From positions 62,001 to 126,000 of the forward strand of contig MDYQ01000035.1 in the NCBI GenBank assembly GCA_003024175.1: DNA of 64,000 nt, in the 5' to 3' direction. Under the pieces are notes generated by a model, which had not been told where the DNA came from, did no database searches, and saw only the letters and a list, made by a program, of their open reading frames with translations. This document shows, piece after piece, positions 23,165 through 35,800 of this stretch. The position numbers and the translations under genes are program-made. Each line of letters starts with the position of its first letter. Within the stretch, counting starts at the first letter, position 1. Source of the DNA: Planoprotostelium fungivorum (Eukaryota > Evosea > Variosea > Cavosteliida > Cavosteliaceae).

Positions 23165-23403
23165 GATGGCCGCTCTTGTGTGGTTGTTGTTGTTGTCCTA
23201 CCGCCTTTTGACTAACGGCGAAGCTCGCTTAGTTACCCCGGAAACCAACCGTCATCCATTTTCATTGCTCCAAATAATTTCCCAGCGTTGCGGACAGTGT
23301 AGAAGTTGGTTGCTTTCTAAAGTGGTGGGCGTTCACTGTCAATTGTTTGTTTACGAAGAAAAAGGGCACCTCTGACTTTGCAACCTCTTAATTTCATACA
23401 CGT

Positions 23404-26400
23404 TTATTCCTCATTCTCCATTCCATTGATCTTCTTCAAATCAGTCAGGTAGCTCATGGTGGGTCTGTCTGTATGTCAGGTCGCACAACGATCGAAGCTC
23501 ATTACCTTCCGTGAGGACAGCACCAGGGGTTCTTCAACGTCGCCATGTTCTTTACGATCTGTCGGATGATTAGCACGATCGACGCCGAGTCATTTACCCT
23601 CTTCATCTCTGCGCCTTTGAGAGGATCACCAAACATAACGGACCGACGGCACGCTCTCGATGCAAATAGAGTGTTCATGCCCGAAGGACGACAGTCTAGA
23701 GAGGGATCTTCTCTCAGCATGTTGATCATCTCGAAGATGTCTAAAGTGGTCAGCCGACATGCTAATGTGATGGAGTCCCGCAGGACACACGCACCGTACT
23801 TTCCGAAAGACTTGTTCTTACTGAACGGGAAACAAGTCAACCTGACCTCCTCCTCATCGCATGCGAAATCGAAACCACATCTCTGAAACACGGCGATGTG
23901 ATCTCTCACGATCATCTTCTCTTCTGCCGTCATCTGCACGAGTTCTGGCTGCAGTAATCGTTGTCGACTCAATTTACACTCGGATTGTAATCTGAATGGT
24001 GTCAGAGGTGATCATCATCTGAAACACCATCACGTTTCGTAATTGTACTTTTCGTCTGTTGCATGTTGATCGATGATGAAGAGGACCCCATCTAGCTCTG
24101 TGATGATGAAGGCAGAGTTGAACTGTCCGATGACTTTCATCTCTTCGAAATGTCTTTTCTCCATGATCTGATGGACGTGAGATGATGATGATGAACGTCC
24201 ATAGAGTAAAGAGGCTAAATCATCTCACCCTCTGCATGTTTTCAGTGGAGTGAAAGTCTTGTAGGCCGCAAGTATTTACATCTCTCTCGTTGCACCTCTT
24301 CCTCCATCCTTCTTCTATTTCTCTCATGCTGATGTTCATGTTGATGACGGACGTGGTAGTGTTGACTCTTCCTTTCTGTCTCCTCCACTCCAAGTCACTC
24401 ATGATTCGTGGTTCCTCTCGAGAATCTTCCATCGAAAGTTCTTTTAGATCACGTGATCGGACCGATTTTTCGTGCCGCAGGCCCTCTCCCTGACTACTCC
24501 CGTCCGGCTCCGTTTCCCGCGCGAATTCTCTCGGATCTTTTTCCTCTTCCGTGACCGCCTCTAGTCTCATCTTCTTCTTTGGAGGTTCCTCGCTTGTCTC
24601 CAATTTACCGAATCGGCCTGCAGAGTTTTCGTTCAACATGAATTGTGACAGACGATTTCCTTCTAGCCTACGAGCCGTATTGTCTCTCTTTGGTGAATCT
24701 TGTGGTATCGATGAGACATGATCGACAGACGATGATGATCGTGAGGTGGAGAAAGTGTGTCGTGACGATTCATCGTGGTCAGATGATGTCATGAGAGAAG
24801 TGGAATCGTCCGACCTGTGTACATTAAGCAAAGGAGAAGGTTTGAGTCGACCCACTCTGATTGGTTCGTGATACACGTAGTCTGTACAGATAGATCATCG
24901 ACGGATTTTGGCAAAGAAGGTGAAAGTGTAGACTCTTGTGAACTGGCGTACGTCAGTGGATGGCAACATGCATTGCATCTCTTCGTTCCCACCTCTGTGA
25001 TGAGGTGGAACGTAACATGAACTTTGATAATTTGCTCTCTGTGCGTTTCATCGCAGGAGATGTGTCTCTGCGTGGCCTTCTCGATTGTCAGAACGGGTCG
25101 TGTGATGAGATGTCGGTCTCACCCTTTGCTCGTAGTAGATAGCATGAATTGTGACAATTTCTTCTCCGTGCGTTTCAAAGGTGAGGGAGGGGGTGAGTCT
25201 TGTGATCTGGACGAATCAGAACGAATAGAGCGGGAGATTTGGATGTCTCAATGTGGAACAATAAATTGAAATAAAAATCCTCACCCGGGTAGTGTTATCT
25301 CTCCACTGCACGTCAATCGTCCCAGACTCTTCGTAGAAACTTCTGCCGCCTCGAAATATTCTTGAAATTTCCGTCTGAAGCTCTCCACTAGCCTGGACTC
25401 ATCGTGGAGTAAGATCTTCCGTTTATCCGGCGTCACGTTGACGTCGTAACGGTCTGTACCCTATCAGCCTCGTTGTAGATAAATGTCGATCTCACCGGTT
25501 GGAATTTCAAAATTCAAAACGACCGCCGCGTGCGATTTTCCAAGAAAATTCTTGTACGTCTCTGCGATGCACCGAGCCATCTTTGGTAGGTCCACCGGCC
25601 TTCCATTTACGTAAAAGAATCTCCTGTCGTTCGACAATCTACAACTCTCCGTGTTCCTCTTTGATATCATTCCTCTGACGTGAGAATCTTCGAACGAGAA
25701 TTCTACGTGGTCGAGAGTGCCAACAAACTGAGTACCAAAGACCTCGGATAGATTGGAGGCGAGTGATGTTCCGCTCGTCACCAGCGTGGCCGATGCGTTT
25801 CTGGATGATGATCGTGAACACGAGCGTAAGATGCATTAGGATGAGATGGAGACGCACGCTCACCTCTTCGTTCCATCATGATGATAGGCGACGATCTTGA
25901 TGCCGGTGGAGATGATGGCATACGATTGGATGATGGACATGATGCGACACCCTTCCTTCTTCTTGTTGATCTGCCATTCTTGTCGCCTGACGGGGACATC
26001 TCGAAAGAGTTCGAAAACGCTGACTGTGGTTCCAATGTGACCTCTCCTCTTCTCCTCCACGCTCGACGTACCTCCATCTTTTTCAAAGGTGATCATTTTA
26101 CCAGCGGAAGATGCGTTCCGTGTGTGGATGGAAAGAGATGACAGAGAAGAGAGACTGTTTAGAGCCTCTCCTCTAAAGCCAAAGGTATGGACACCATCGA
26201 GATCTTCGAATTTTCGCAATTTACTGGTGTGATGTTTTCTGGCTGATGGAATGAGGTGATAGCAGGATATAATAACTCACCGATCGTGTGAACGTCTGTG
26301 TCGCTGATACCATGTCCATTATCGGCTACTATGATCTTCTCGAAACCGTGGTCATACAAGTGAATCTCTTTCGATTCACATCAATCGACCGTTTGATGAA

Positions 26401-26537
26401 CAAGATGGCTCACCTATGACGTTGGCGCTCGCATCGACCGCATTTTCTATGAGCTCTTTGACGACTCCAACGGCGTCTATGATGACCTGTCCAGCGCAGA
26501 TCTTATGGACACTAGCACCGGATATCGATCGTATCAT
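23404..26537 (-). CDS. PMS2: DNA mismatch repair endonuclease PMS2
   Basis: MutL-family subunit that nicks DNA during mismatch repair, normally as a dimer with MLH1. The ATG at 26537 gives [20 protein letters not shown]. The GHKL ATPase motifs follow in order: [14 protein letters not shown] (catalytic Glu), [25 protein letters not shown] and [16 protein letters not shown], then [14 protein letters not shown] Ser/charged linker (about 24250-24870) leads to the C-terminal dimerisation and nuclease domain. There GQFNSAFII and the metal-binding [12 protein letters not shown] (the DQHA-x2-E-x4-E motif) are intact, with [14 protein letters not shown] and CCPHGRP. It ends [13 protein letters not shown] at 23404. 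Endonuclease residues mark it as the PMS2/Pms1 type rather than MLH1. Many short introns; a few joins near 24900-25460 were not fully traced. Confidence 0.92.
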
Positions 26538-26612
26538 CCTCAGGCATACATCAGATCAGTGGCGGAATGTTCAAAATCAAAGTTGGCGGGAAGATTTTAT
26601 TGCGTTTTATGT

Positions 26613-26894
26613 TCAGTATCCCCTTCCAGTGCTGGCGTGTTTCGCAGCCACTTTCTCCTCTTCAGAACGCATACCTCTGTCAGCTTGAGACTGGACCGCC
26701 TTGGCTGCGTCCTTTCTCATTGGACCACTGTCTTCTGTACGACGTCGTCAGTGCTGACGACGCAGTGACAATGATGAACATCACTTACGTCTTACAGAGC
26801 TCTCCTTCTTTGGGTCGACGCTGGCGTCGGAGATGGGCTCATCCTCGCGGATGCGATCTGATGCGGTGGTGCTCTCCTTAACGAATTCGGTCAT
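26613..26894 (-). CDS. Short hydrophilic protein, possibly LEA/SMP-like
   Basis: Two exons: MTEFVKESTTASDRIREDEP through KESSVR, then after an intron of about 65 nt DSGPMRKDAAKAVQSQADRG and SEEEKVAAKHASTGRGY, stop at 26613-26615. About 79 residues, highly charged with no hydrophobic core, so probably disordered. The MRKDAAKAVQSQADRG stretch recalls seed-maturation-protein (SMP/LEA) repeats, which would fit stress or cyst physiology, but the likeness is weak. It sits head to tail with PMS2 (ATG 76 bp downstream of this stop), and is divergent from the membrane protein gene. Confidence 0.55.
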
Positions 26895-27327
26895 TGTGCG
26901 TTGTTGTTGCTGTTGTTTGTACTTGTGAATTGGAATGCTTTCTCTCTTGCTCACGTGGACGACATGTGAGAGGAAATTCGGGAGGAGGTCATTCCACGTG
27001 ACAAAGAGACTTACGCGTGGATCCACGATCGAGTCAGATGAGAGAGTAACCGATAACAAGGATGTTGAGCTGGATGACTCTTCGTTGGTCAGTTGGCCCT
27101 AACGAGCTCGCTCAGATTTCGCGTTCAATCGCTTTATTCACTGTTAGAGGCTGTGCTAAACCGTCAGCTTGAAGAAACACCAAATTGGGCCTTGAATGTA
27201 GCTCATAGAGACAAGCAAACACCGGCTGTTGCTTGAATTCGGACAAAAACACCAAAAATACGTGCTCGGAACGTTGCCGTTAGCCGAAACAGCACACAAC
27301 CAATCGGCTTCTCATCATTTCAGAAGC
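26895..27327. promoter_or_regulatory. Divergent intergenic region
   Basis: About 430 bases between divergent starts (26894 minus, 27328 plus). It holds CTGTTGTTGC/TTGTTGTTG runs but no recognisable element. Confidence 0.4.
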
Positions 27328-28426
27328 ATGGGAGCCGAGATCGACACAGAGGATAACAACATCACCATAGTGGCCGAGCCGTTCAGCCAGGTGAGATCCT
27401 CTTACATCAAAACACGGAATGCGGTCTGAACGATAGAAGGCGCCACAAAGTGATCCTTACTGTGTCGATGATGCTCCGCCTCCGAAGGAAGAACCCATCT
27501 CCATCTTAGAGGTGGTCGAGGAAATAGCGGAGAGCCGCTGGTGCGGTCTGTGGCAATTTCACTGCCACTACTGGGCTCTCGCTCTCTTCTGTCTGCTTTA
27601 CATTGCCATCGTCGGCTTTGTACTGATCGGCGTATATGCGGAGGTCAAGAAGAGCTGGGAACAGAGACAGACCGTCTGCTATTCTGAACTTGGTGAGTCC
27701 GACACCTCATGTTCTCCCATATACAATCTCACATTGAACAGTGAATTCGACCTGCTACTTAAATCAATTCGTAGCGCCTCCTGCTCTCCAATACACTTCC
27801 TTCTATTGGGTAGCTCATCCTGTTTCTCAACCCAACAACACCGTCCACCTCTACCCGGATTGTAGATATCTCATCAAAGAGAACTACTCGGGCACGCCCA
27901 GTCAGATGTACGGTCTCTCTCTCATCGCCAACACGACCGCTCCATGTTTCATCCCCAAGGATGCATTATCATCACACAACTCGACTTATAATGGAGATGG
28001 TACCCTCTCTTACAAGGTTTGGGAGAGCAACACTGGAAAGATCGGCCTCGGTGTGTCTATCGGCTTAGCCGTAGGATGTCTCATCTGCTTTGGCGTCTGC
28101 TGGATTGCATCGTCTGCAGTGAGTCCATCTTCACATGATCTCACGAGAACATCATCATCCGACACATCACTGACGTCCATCAGATCTCGAAAGAATTCAA
28201 GGATGACTGCTACGTCAAGAGGAAAGATGAGGCAGGTTTCGATCGAGTCTGTCTCTATCCCACGAGCGTCTACTGCAGTCTAAATCCGGTGCATTGTCTG
28301 CTCAACTTGTTGCCCGTTGCCTTCCTCGTCAAGATCGTCATCAACATCTGCATCGTCATCATCTTGGCGGTGGTGATCATCATCTACGCCCTACCCAGCA
28401 ATACTAGAAACGGTAGATATTATTAA
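27328..28426 (+). CDS. Two- or three-pass membrane protein with Cys-rich lumenal loop, unknown
   Basis: Starts MGAEIDTEDNNITIVAEPFS at 27328. A cytosolic-looking segment (PPPKEEPISILEVVEEIAES) precedes the first membrane helix (WALALFCLLYIAIVGFVLIG). A loop of about 130 residues with several N-glycosylation sequons (NNT, NYS, NTT, NST) and paired cysteines follows, then a second helix (IGLGVSIGLAVGCLICFGVC). The last exon has a short loop (DDCYVKRKDEAGFDRVCLYP) and a final helix with INICIVIILAVVIIIY, ending NTRNGRYY and TAA at 28426. A polyadenylation-like AATAAA follows at 28440. No family recognised. Confidence 0.65.
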
Positions 28427-28521
28427 CATTGTACGGTACAATAAAAACGAGATCATCGTGCTCTCTCTCACATTCATCGCTGAAAAAAAGAAACAAAACT
28501 CTTCGATACTTCGTTTTACTT

Positions 28522-29920
28522 TTAAAGGCTACGCTTGCTGACGACGGGGACGGTGTCTGAAGACAGCTCGACCTTTCCGTCTCTGTTGATGGTCAACACC
28601 TCCCACTTCTTTCTTCTGATCGTTTCGGCAGGCTTGAACTCTCCGATCTACAACGACAAATCAATTTCCGACCTATTATTTCGAATATGCGTCATCACCT
28701 TTCCCTCGTGGTCGTAAGCAGTGAGCACTGCACCAGATGTAGCCCACGATCCTCTTCCATAGGTCCACTGGACGGTGTACTTTAGAGTGTGGCCACCGGC
28801 TCCCATGATGGAGATGGTCTCAGGTCCGAAACCATTGTCGGCAGAGGCCTCCAGAGTGGCGTTGTATTCGGCGCAGTTTCTGTGGAGTGTCAGAGATATT
28901 TGTGGGTGCAGATGGACTCACGGTTGCACGATGGAGACGGTGCAGCGATCGTCGATGGTGAGTTGGGCGTCGAGATCTGATGATGTGAGTGAAGGATGGA
29001 TATAGAACTCACCTTGAGGGTTGCGGAACCAAACGAGGACGAATCTGATGTTGTCGTACTTCAACTGAGGTGACATGGCGAGCTCGAATTCCACGGCTAA
29101 AGAGGTGTTAACACGATGCGGACGATGAGGATGGATGATTGGACTCACTGGCATTGGTGATGGTGATCTCGTAGCTGATGGTGATGTACTTGTTAGAGAT
29201 GGCGACGAGATCGTAGTCTCCGGCGGGCACGGAGAACTTGTATCTTCCCTCGCTGTTGACTCTGAAGAAGTGAATAATGTGTAATGATTGGATTGGTGTT
29301 CGACGTACTTTTGGGACAGAACAAAGTTTCCATCGAAGGAAGTGACGACGACGGTGGCATTGATGAGAGGCTACATCTTTTGTCAATCTTCGGGTCGCAT
29401 TATATTCCATCACCTTTCCGCTTCTGGCGCTCTTGACGATACCAGTCAGAGGATATTGGATGTCGATGGCCGTTGTCTCTGTGTAAGTAGAATCTTCGGT
29501 GGAGGATGTAGTTGCGGCAGTAGAGGTTGTAGTCACATTGGCGGCAGTAGAGTATGTAGTCACATTGGCGGCAGTAGAGTATGTAGTCACATTGGCGGCA
29601 GTAGAGACTGTAGTTGCGGCAGTAGAGGTTGTAGTCGAATCGACGGCAGTAGAGGATGTAGTCACATCGGCGGCAGTAGAGGGTGTAGTTGCGTCAGTAG
29701 AGACTGTAGTTGCGGCAGTAGAAGAGGAGGATGAAGTAGTCTCAACAGGAACTGTGTAGGTGGAAGGTACGGCTTCAGAGGTAGTCTCTACAGAGCTGGA
29801 GAATGTGGATGTCTCGGGTGCTGGCGCGTAGGTGGGAGGGATCGTCCGATATGAGGTCGTCTCTACGGACAGAGCGGCACCGACGATCAGTAAGACGAAG
29901 AAGATAGTGTTGGTCTTCAT
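28522..29920 (-). CDS. Secreted mucin-like Ser/Thr-rich protein
   Basis: Begins with a signal peptide (MKTNTIFFVLLIVGAALSVE) at 29920. About 110 residues of Thr/Ser/Ala repeats follow (units such as STAANVTTY), carrying many NVT sequons and likely O-glycan sites. A compact carboxypeptidase-regulatory or CnaB-like beta-sandwich comes next: PLTGIVKSARSGKV, then VNSEGRYKFSVPAGDYDLVA. The C-terminal exons (EFELAMSPQLKYDNIRFVLV, DAQLTIDDRCTVSIVQ, NCAEYNATLEASADNGFGPE) form a second beta-rich region and end VPVVSKRSL at 28522. No membrane anchor is seen, so it is probably an extracellular matrix or cyst-wall/stalk glycoprotein (inference). Confidence 0.7.
29529..29609. repeat. 27-bp coding tandem repeat
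   Basis: Three nearly perfect 27-bp units in the mucin-like gene, each coding STAANVTTY on the minus strand. More diverged 21-27-bp units extend on both sides to about 29500-29720. Confidence 0.9.
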
Positions 29921-30144
29921 GGCGGACTCCCGGAGATGAACGATGTGAACCAGAAGGACGCGAAAACGAGAACGCGGACATCGCGACACCACACGAATTA
30001 GTTGTCGACATTATCGAGACGGAAACGACAGCTTGTGAAGGCTTCTTGGTTTTCTGACAAGGTTCTGACGCATCCGGCAGGAAGATGAAGCACATCGCAT
30101 GTGAGCGAACGGGTTATGTTAGAGGTACAACAAAGCAGACACCT

Positions 30145-30215
30145 GGCTCCATAGTTTAGAGGTAAAATTCCTGCTTTGGGTGCAGGAGGCCCGGGTTCGA
30201 GTCCCGGTGGAGCCC
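30145..30215 (+). tRNA. tRNA-Pro (anticodon UGG)
   Basis: Acceptor arms GGCTCCA and TGGAGCC pair fully, with a C discriminator. The anticodon stem CCTGC/GCAGG holds loop TTTGGGT, giving TGG. The T arm reads CCGGG-TTCGAGT-CCCGG, with the B box GGTTCGAGTCC intact; the A box lies in TAGTTTAGAGG. There is no intron. A T6 run just downstream (30219-30224) would stop RNA polymerase III. Confidence 0.95.
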
Positions 30216-30454
30216 CACTTTTTTGCCATTCTCATCACTAAACATACGCACACCATTTGTACAGTTTGCGAGTCAGATGAAAGATGCGAACCGACAAGAT
30301 GTTCATGCTACACTTTTAGCCATCACACACAATGGGTGACTGGTGGTGATGTGAAACTTTCTATGTCATAATTACGCGTAAATGGAAAATTAAAGTGATT
30401 TTTGCATCATTTTTATTCAGCACATCACATCGTCACACACGAGATCATACATCG

Positions 30455-31079
30455 ATGGCTTCCCTTGCTTCAGCCGCACAACCTGTGAAGGTAGGTCTCC
30501 AAGCGGGAGACATACAGAGAGACAAAGTCTGTCCATTTCTACTGAGATTGTTCTGGAGGTTCAACGGACATCACAGGTGAATGCTTAACCTGATTCGACT
30601 TCTCATCTCTTCATTCAGACCCAACATCTTCGACGGACGCGTACCTCTATCTCGAAGAGATCAGAATGACGAACTGCAGATTTATACGTGGTGTGTGCTC
30701 ATCACACCATTCATATTTCTAAGATCTCGCACAGGAAAGATGCCACATTGAGAGAGCTGACAGACCTCTTACGTGCATCGATACCTGATCTCAACGGAAG
30801 AAACTATCGACTTCACTTTCAATTCATCTATCCCAACTCGTGAGTGTCTCGATGTGATCTTCCACCTCAAATTCACATCATATCAACACATCACATCGCC
30901 CATAGTCTCTGACTCTCCTCAGCATAGGCAACTGGACGAGCAAAGATGTAGGAGAGACACAAATCCGTCCGAAAGAGGTCAACAAAGACGATACGAGGAC
31001 TCTCGACTCTTTAGAGTATGTCGTCGGTGACATCGTGGACGTTGCCATCTACCCCATCTATAACAACCACAGACAATAA
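30455..31079 (+). CDS. SAP18: SAP18 (Sin3/ASAP complex subunit)
   Basis: Ubiquitin-like-fold protein of the Sin3-HDAC and ASAP/PSAP (splicing, exon-junction) complexes, nuclear. Start ATG at 30455 (MASLASAAQPVKVGLQAGDI). The family blocks are KVCPFLLRLFWRFNGHHR, then after an intron DELQIYTWKDATLRELTDLL, IPDLNGRNYRLHFQFIYPN, and finally SLEYVVGDIVDVAIYP; the protein ends NNHRQ. This matches SAP18 in order and length (about 150 residues). Four short introns. The stop codon overlaps an AATAAA at 31075-31080. Confidence 0.92.
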
Positions 31080-31418
31080 AATGAGATTCATCGTGTCATC
31101 ATTGTTCGATTCAAATGTGACCCTCCATTAGAACAGACGAATCATCTCACGATCTGATTGATCTTGCATGTGGTCTGATGGATACAATTACGGTCGCGAG
31201 CGAGAATGAGAGCGGTTAGACCTCTTCGTTCATCCTCTCAGCGATAGGAATGTCGTGTTCGTGATTGGTGGATCCTCTCAGAGATGGTGTTGTATGTTCC
31301 ATCTAGACGATGATGTGCATCGTGGTTGGTGCACAGAGTCATGAAACGACACGTTTATTGATTCAAAGGAGTCCAAATAAGTTAAGAAAGAATCTCTTGA
31401 TAGTTGTCAAGAGACGAA
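31080..31418. other. Convergent 3' intergenic region
   Basis: About 340 bases between the SAP18 stop and the stop of the minus-strand J-protein. Nothing beyond probable 3' UTRs is seen. Confidence 0.4.
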
Positions 31419-32460
31419 TCACGAAGCGTCTTGGTTTGACCAGGGCTGAATTGTCTTCATCTCCTGCGTTCCATCAGACTTTGCATCGTGTCGTCTTCCG
31501 TCACTTTCTATCTCGCTCGTGGTCGTAGTGATAGTTTCTTTGTGTGGAACCTCTATGGCAGATGAAGTCGGCGTCGGCTCTCGGATGATCTCGACCGAGG
31601 ACGTCACGATGGGAGGTTCATCTTGCGTTTGTGTGGGTTCCAGCTCTTCCCTCGACGCGGGTGTCTCTTGCGAGGCGTCATTAGAAGATGTGATTGATTC
31701 CTTCTCGATGATGTCGGTCGGTGATATCAGTTCTCTGATCGGCTCGGCCAGGTCCTCATAAATGTGGGAGGACGAGGGTCGATCGGCGTTGATCGGTGTC
31801 TCTTCTGGTGTGGATGTCGATGGAGGTACTTCTGGGTTGACATCTTGTGTGGAGACGACAGGTTGAGCTCGTCCCGCGTTGGGATAATAGAAATCGTAGA
31901 ACCATCTCTTAGCTACGACGGTGTGAGAATGAGATGATTGGTGAAGGAGATCTCTCACTCTTGTCGCTGAGGAGCTTGTAGGCGAGGTTGATCCTCGATG
32001 ATTGACTGTGACTCTCCTCCCTCCCGACTCGACTCTTATCTGGATGACTAGGTGATTTAGCTTTTCGCTTTAGTTCGTAACTTACTTTTTCCTCTGTAGA
32101 TCATGTGCACTTCTTCTGATGTCTTCTGGCGTGCTGTGTCTGGTGAGTCCAAGGTCTGCGTACAGATCGGACGGTAACTGGTCGAAATCTTCGTCAGGTA
32201 GGTCAACGTAATAGAAGAATGCGCTCGACAAGAGAGCTACGACCATAAATGACAACAACATGCTGCACAGTCGATCAGGGTGACGACTTATCGCTCTTTA
32301 CTCACGATGAAACTACGGAACGACGTTTAGAAGCAGCTGAATGAGTGGGTTGAGCGATGGTGGGACTCGAAATCACGTTAGCCGGTTTCTCTTCAGGAAT
32401 AGTCGCCTCTTTGTATGGTGAAACAACTGCAGGTTGAATCTTCTTCTTCGACTTGCCCAT
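31419..32460 (-). CDS. Membrane-anchored J-domain protein
   Basis: Starts MGKSKKKIQPAVVSPYKEAT at 32460. A basic N-terminal part (KRRSVVSS) precedes a single hydrophobic anchor (LLSFMVVALLSSAFFYYV). The J domain spans two exons: YADLGLTRHSTPEDVRRSAH then, across a 38-nt intron, LQRKNHPDKSRVG with the HPD triad, and RINLAYKLLSDK. The remaining 170 residues are acidic, Pro/Ser/Thr/Glu-rich and disordered, after a motif KRWFYDFYYPN. J proteins of this type recruit Hsp70 to the ER or another membrane. The order of anchor before J domain recalls ER DnaJ proteins; the compartment is inferred. Confidence 0.78.
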
Positions 32461-32882
32461 GATGATTATGTCTCTCTTGTGACCGTTGGCCGTTGAACCC
32501 ACGGAATTTCTATTTTTTAAAAATCGATTGCCCAAGTTGAAACGATGATAGAGCATGTTTGTTCATCGAGTCATTTGCCAGCGTCTCCCTTTACCCAGAT
32601 AGAAACACTGCTGACTACGAGACGAATGCTGGTGGAGGAACGACACCGAAGAGTGGTCCCGCACTGGACTCAACCATTCTGCACTGTCAGAACAACCAGA
32701 GCAGATATACTCTGAGTAGTGCTTGTTCGGTCTTGTCTGGTGATGTCGGCTTCAATCCAATAAATAAATCCCCCCGTTCTATAGAATCATTGCACATGAC
32801 AAGAACATGTCTCATAGGTACCTAAGAGTTGAGCCTGTCAAGCGAATGCCCGCACCGTCAGGGCCTATATAACACAGGACCG
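32461..32882. promoter_or_regulatory. Divergent intergenic region, J-protein / LRR receptor
   Basis: About 420 bases between two divergent starts, presumably containing both promoters. No specific element identified. Confidence 0.4.
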
Positions 32883-35800
32883 ATGAAGCCGCTCAACCGC
32901 CTGTCCATCCTTCTTTGTGTCCTTGGTTTCTTCGTCCTTGGGGACGTCCATGCTGCGTCCATCGGAGAGGTGGACCCCCCAACATCGTCGACACAAGCGC
33001 CATCGCCTACCTTGCCAAAACCGTATCCTAACTCTACTCTCTTCCGTCACTTCTGGCTGTCAGCTGGTGGTAAAGACGCACTCTGGAAAGGCGACAATGT
33101 GAGACGTCCACATCTTATCATCTGAAGAATCGCAGGTCTGCAATTCGACCGACTTTGTAGGAGTAACTTGTCGTCAAAACGGTGGGATTTTAGGGGTCAT
33201 CGTGGATCCATCTTCTTTGGATCCCTCCAAAAGCAACCGCACCATAGATCCCATCGTCAGCCAGCTGTTCTTAGGCTCACCTTCCTCTACCATCGTGATG
33301 GACGGCTGCGGTATGAGGGGAACGATACCGTCGACCATTTGGAACATCACAACTCTTCGGAACCTATCACTATCACATAATTCTCTCGAGGGATCGGTTC
33401 CAACCCCACCATCTTCTGTCCCGTCTCTGTTGGCGCTCGCATTAGACGGTAATGCACTCTCTGGTTCCCTAACATTTCTCTATCAAATGCCGTCACTAAA
33501 AAGTCTGAACGTATCGCACAATAATCTCAGGTGTGACGCTCGGTTTAGAGGGTGAGTGGAATGATGATGGGCAGTGATTCCCTTCCCGATGTCTCCAAGA
33601 TCCTCAATGGTACGGATGCTTCTCTGTGGTCGTCTGTCGATTTCTCTCACAATCACATCTACGGCACCATTCCCTCCTCATACTGTGAGACATCACGTCA
33701 TTCCACATCATCTGACGACGATTAGACTTCCTCAACAAATCGATCGTCTTCGATCTCGATGACAACGATCTCACATCATTAGAGGCCGTACCGTCCGTCT
33801 ACACCCACAGGAGTTCTCCTTTCTATAGCAACTCAGCCAACTGCACCATACGAAACAATCCCATACCCTGTAACATCAGCGAACGATTTTATTTCTGCAA
33901 CTACACTTGTGTAGATACGAGGCCCGTGTCTGTTGTCATACGCTCTCTCTATAATCGATCCATCTCTGTCTTGGATGCAGAGGTGAATGGATTGTCTAAT
34001 CACAATGACTCACGTGACTTGCAGGTCATCATGGAGACGCACTCTGCATCTGCCGGAGATCAGGTGATCTCACATCGTCTCACCCGTGATGACGGACGAC
34101 AAAGAGGATGACAATACTCATATGGATAGAGTTACCCAGTCTTCTATCGGCACTGACCAGCTCCATCCTGAGAGGAAACACTTCTTCCTTCAGCATACGA
34201 TCGAATGACATCTCCCTCTTGGCCCACACGTTCTCCGCCTCATCCGTCTACAACGCTTCCACTTTCTCTCTACGAGTCAATGATGACGTGTCTGCCTCCG
34301 TTCCATCCTCCATCATCATCGGAGGTGATCGATGACACGATGCACGATGGATGACGAACTCTTAGATGTCACCGTGGTCGTGTCCATCATCCCACAGAAT
34401 CCATATGTAACAGACAACACATACGTCGTGTACAAAAATTCTCAAAAATTCAAAACTGATGTACGTCAGAGGTGGAGGAGTCGTGGGAGTATCTCTCTAC
34501 AACGAGGCAGAAGAATTGGACGTGTCGAATCTGTCTCACCCCATAAACATCTCAATGGGATCCTCTCCTCCGAGTGAGTCGTCATCTACAACGTTGTAGA
34601 TTGACCTTCTTCAGACCAAACGTGTCTATACTGGGCAGAAGTAGAGAGAGAATGGAAGAGGGAAGGCTGTCAGACACTGTACGTCTCCGATCGAGTGACG
34701 TGTCAGTGTGATCACCTCACAAACTTCTCTCTCGGTTCTACACCATCCATTCCACAGCAGAGACAAGTGACTTCTCCTTCAAATAATGAAACAAAGACGA
34801 TCTACATCATCGTCGGAGCCTCTGTGGGAGGTGCGCTCGTTGTATCCATCGTGATGCTCATCCTATTCATCACGATGCGAAAAAAGGTGATCGACACATC
34901 GCCGATTCACCTCATCTCATCGTCTATAGAATCACGATGTCATCGAAGTATCAACAGAGAAGAGTGATGTGATGGGTCTCATCACATTTCATCATCGCGT
35001 CCACCACAACGACAAGAGGGAGGTATGGAGAGGGACTTACAGTGACACGACACAAGTGGCCATCAAGAAGTGCATCGATGAGACGACAAAGCGTGATTTG
35101 ATCAGAGAAGCCACAGTCATGAAGGTGAGAGAGAGAGGAGAGGAGAGAGTGAATGGATGCAGGGAATGCATCACCCAAACATCGTACAGTACCTGGGTCA
35201 AGATCTGATGGGTAGAGGTGTGACGTGTGATGACGTCATCGATGTAGATTGACGAGAGGGTAGAAGTGTATTATGTGATGGAGTGGATCGATGTGAACGT
35301 GGATGGATCGATGTGTGCGACGTACCTGACCGTGATGTGAGATGATGTGATGTGATCTCATCGGTGACACACATCAGAGCTCATCAGATCGCGATGGCCT
35401 TGACTTACCTGTCTGAATCACGTCTCGTCCACACACGTCTCACGCCAGACAAGGTGATCATCTATACACGATCATCATCATCATGTGACATCACATCAGG
35501 TGTTATGCCGAAAAGAGGGCAACGAATTCTTCGTCAAACTCTGTGGCTTCTCCCATTGCATTGTAGATGGCACGAAGACGATTCTGAGAGATATCGGTCT
35601 CCACACGGTGAGAGAGGCTGGAAGAGAAAGACTGAACGGCTTCAGGCACCGGAAGTCTTGCTTAGTGATGGACTGCAGACGGTGACGTCGAACGTATACA
35701 GTTTCGGTATGTTGGTGTATCGACTGGGATATGGTGCAGATCCTCTCGCGGCGAGATCGCAGAAAGAGGTGACACCCCCATCACATCATGAACTTACCAT

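Noticed and set aside
30180-30371. 63-codon frame starting in the tRNA-Pro gene
   Set aside because: Its beginning is the tRNA itself; the matching frame at the second tRNA copy only reflects the duplicated flank.
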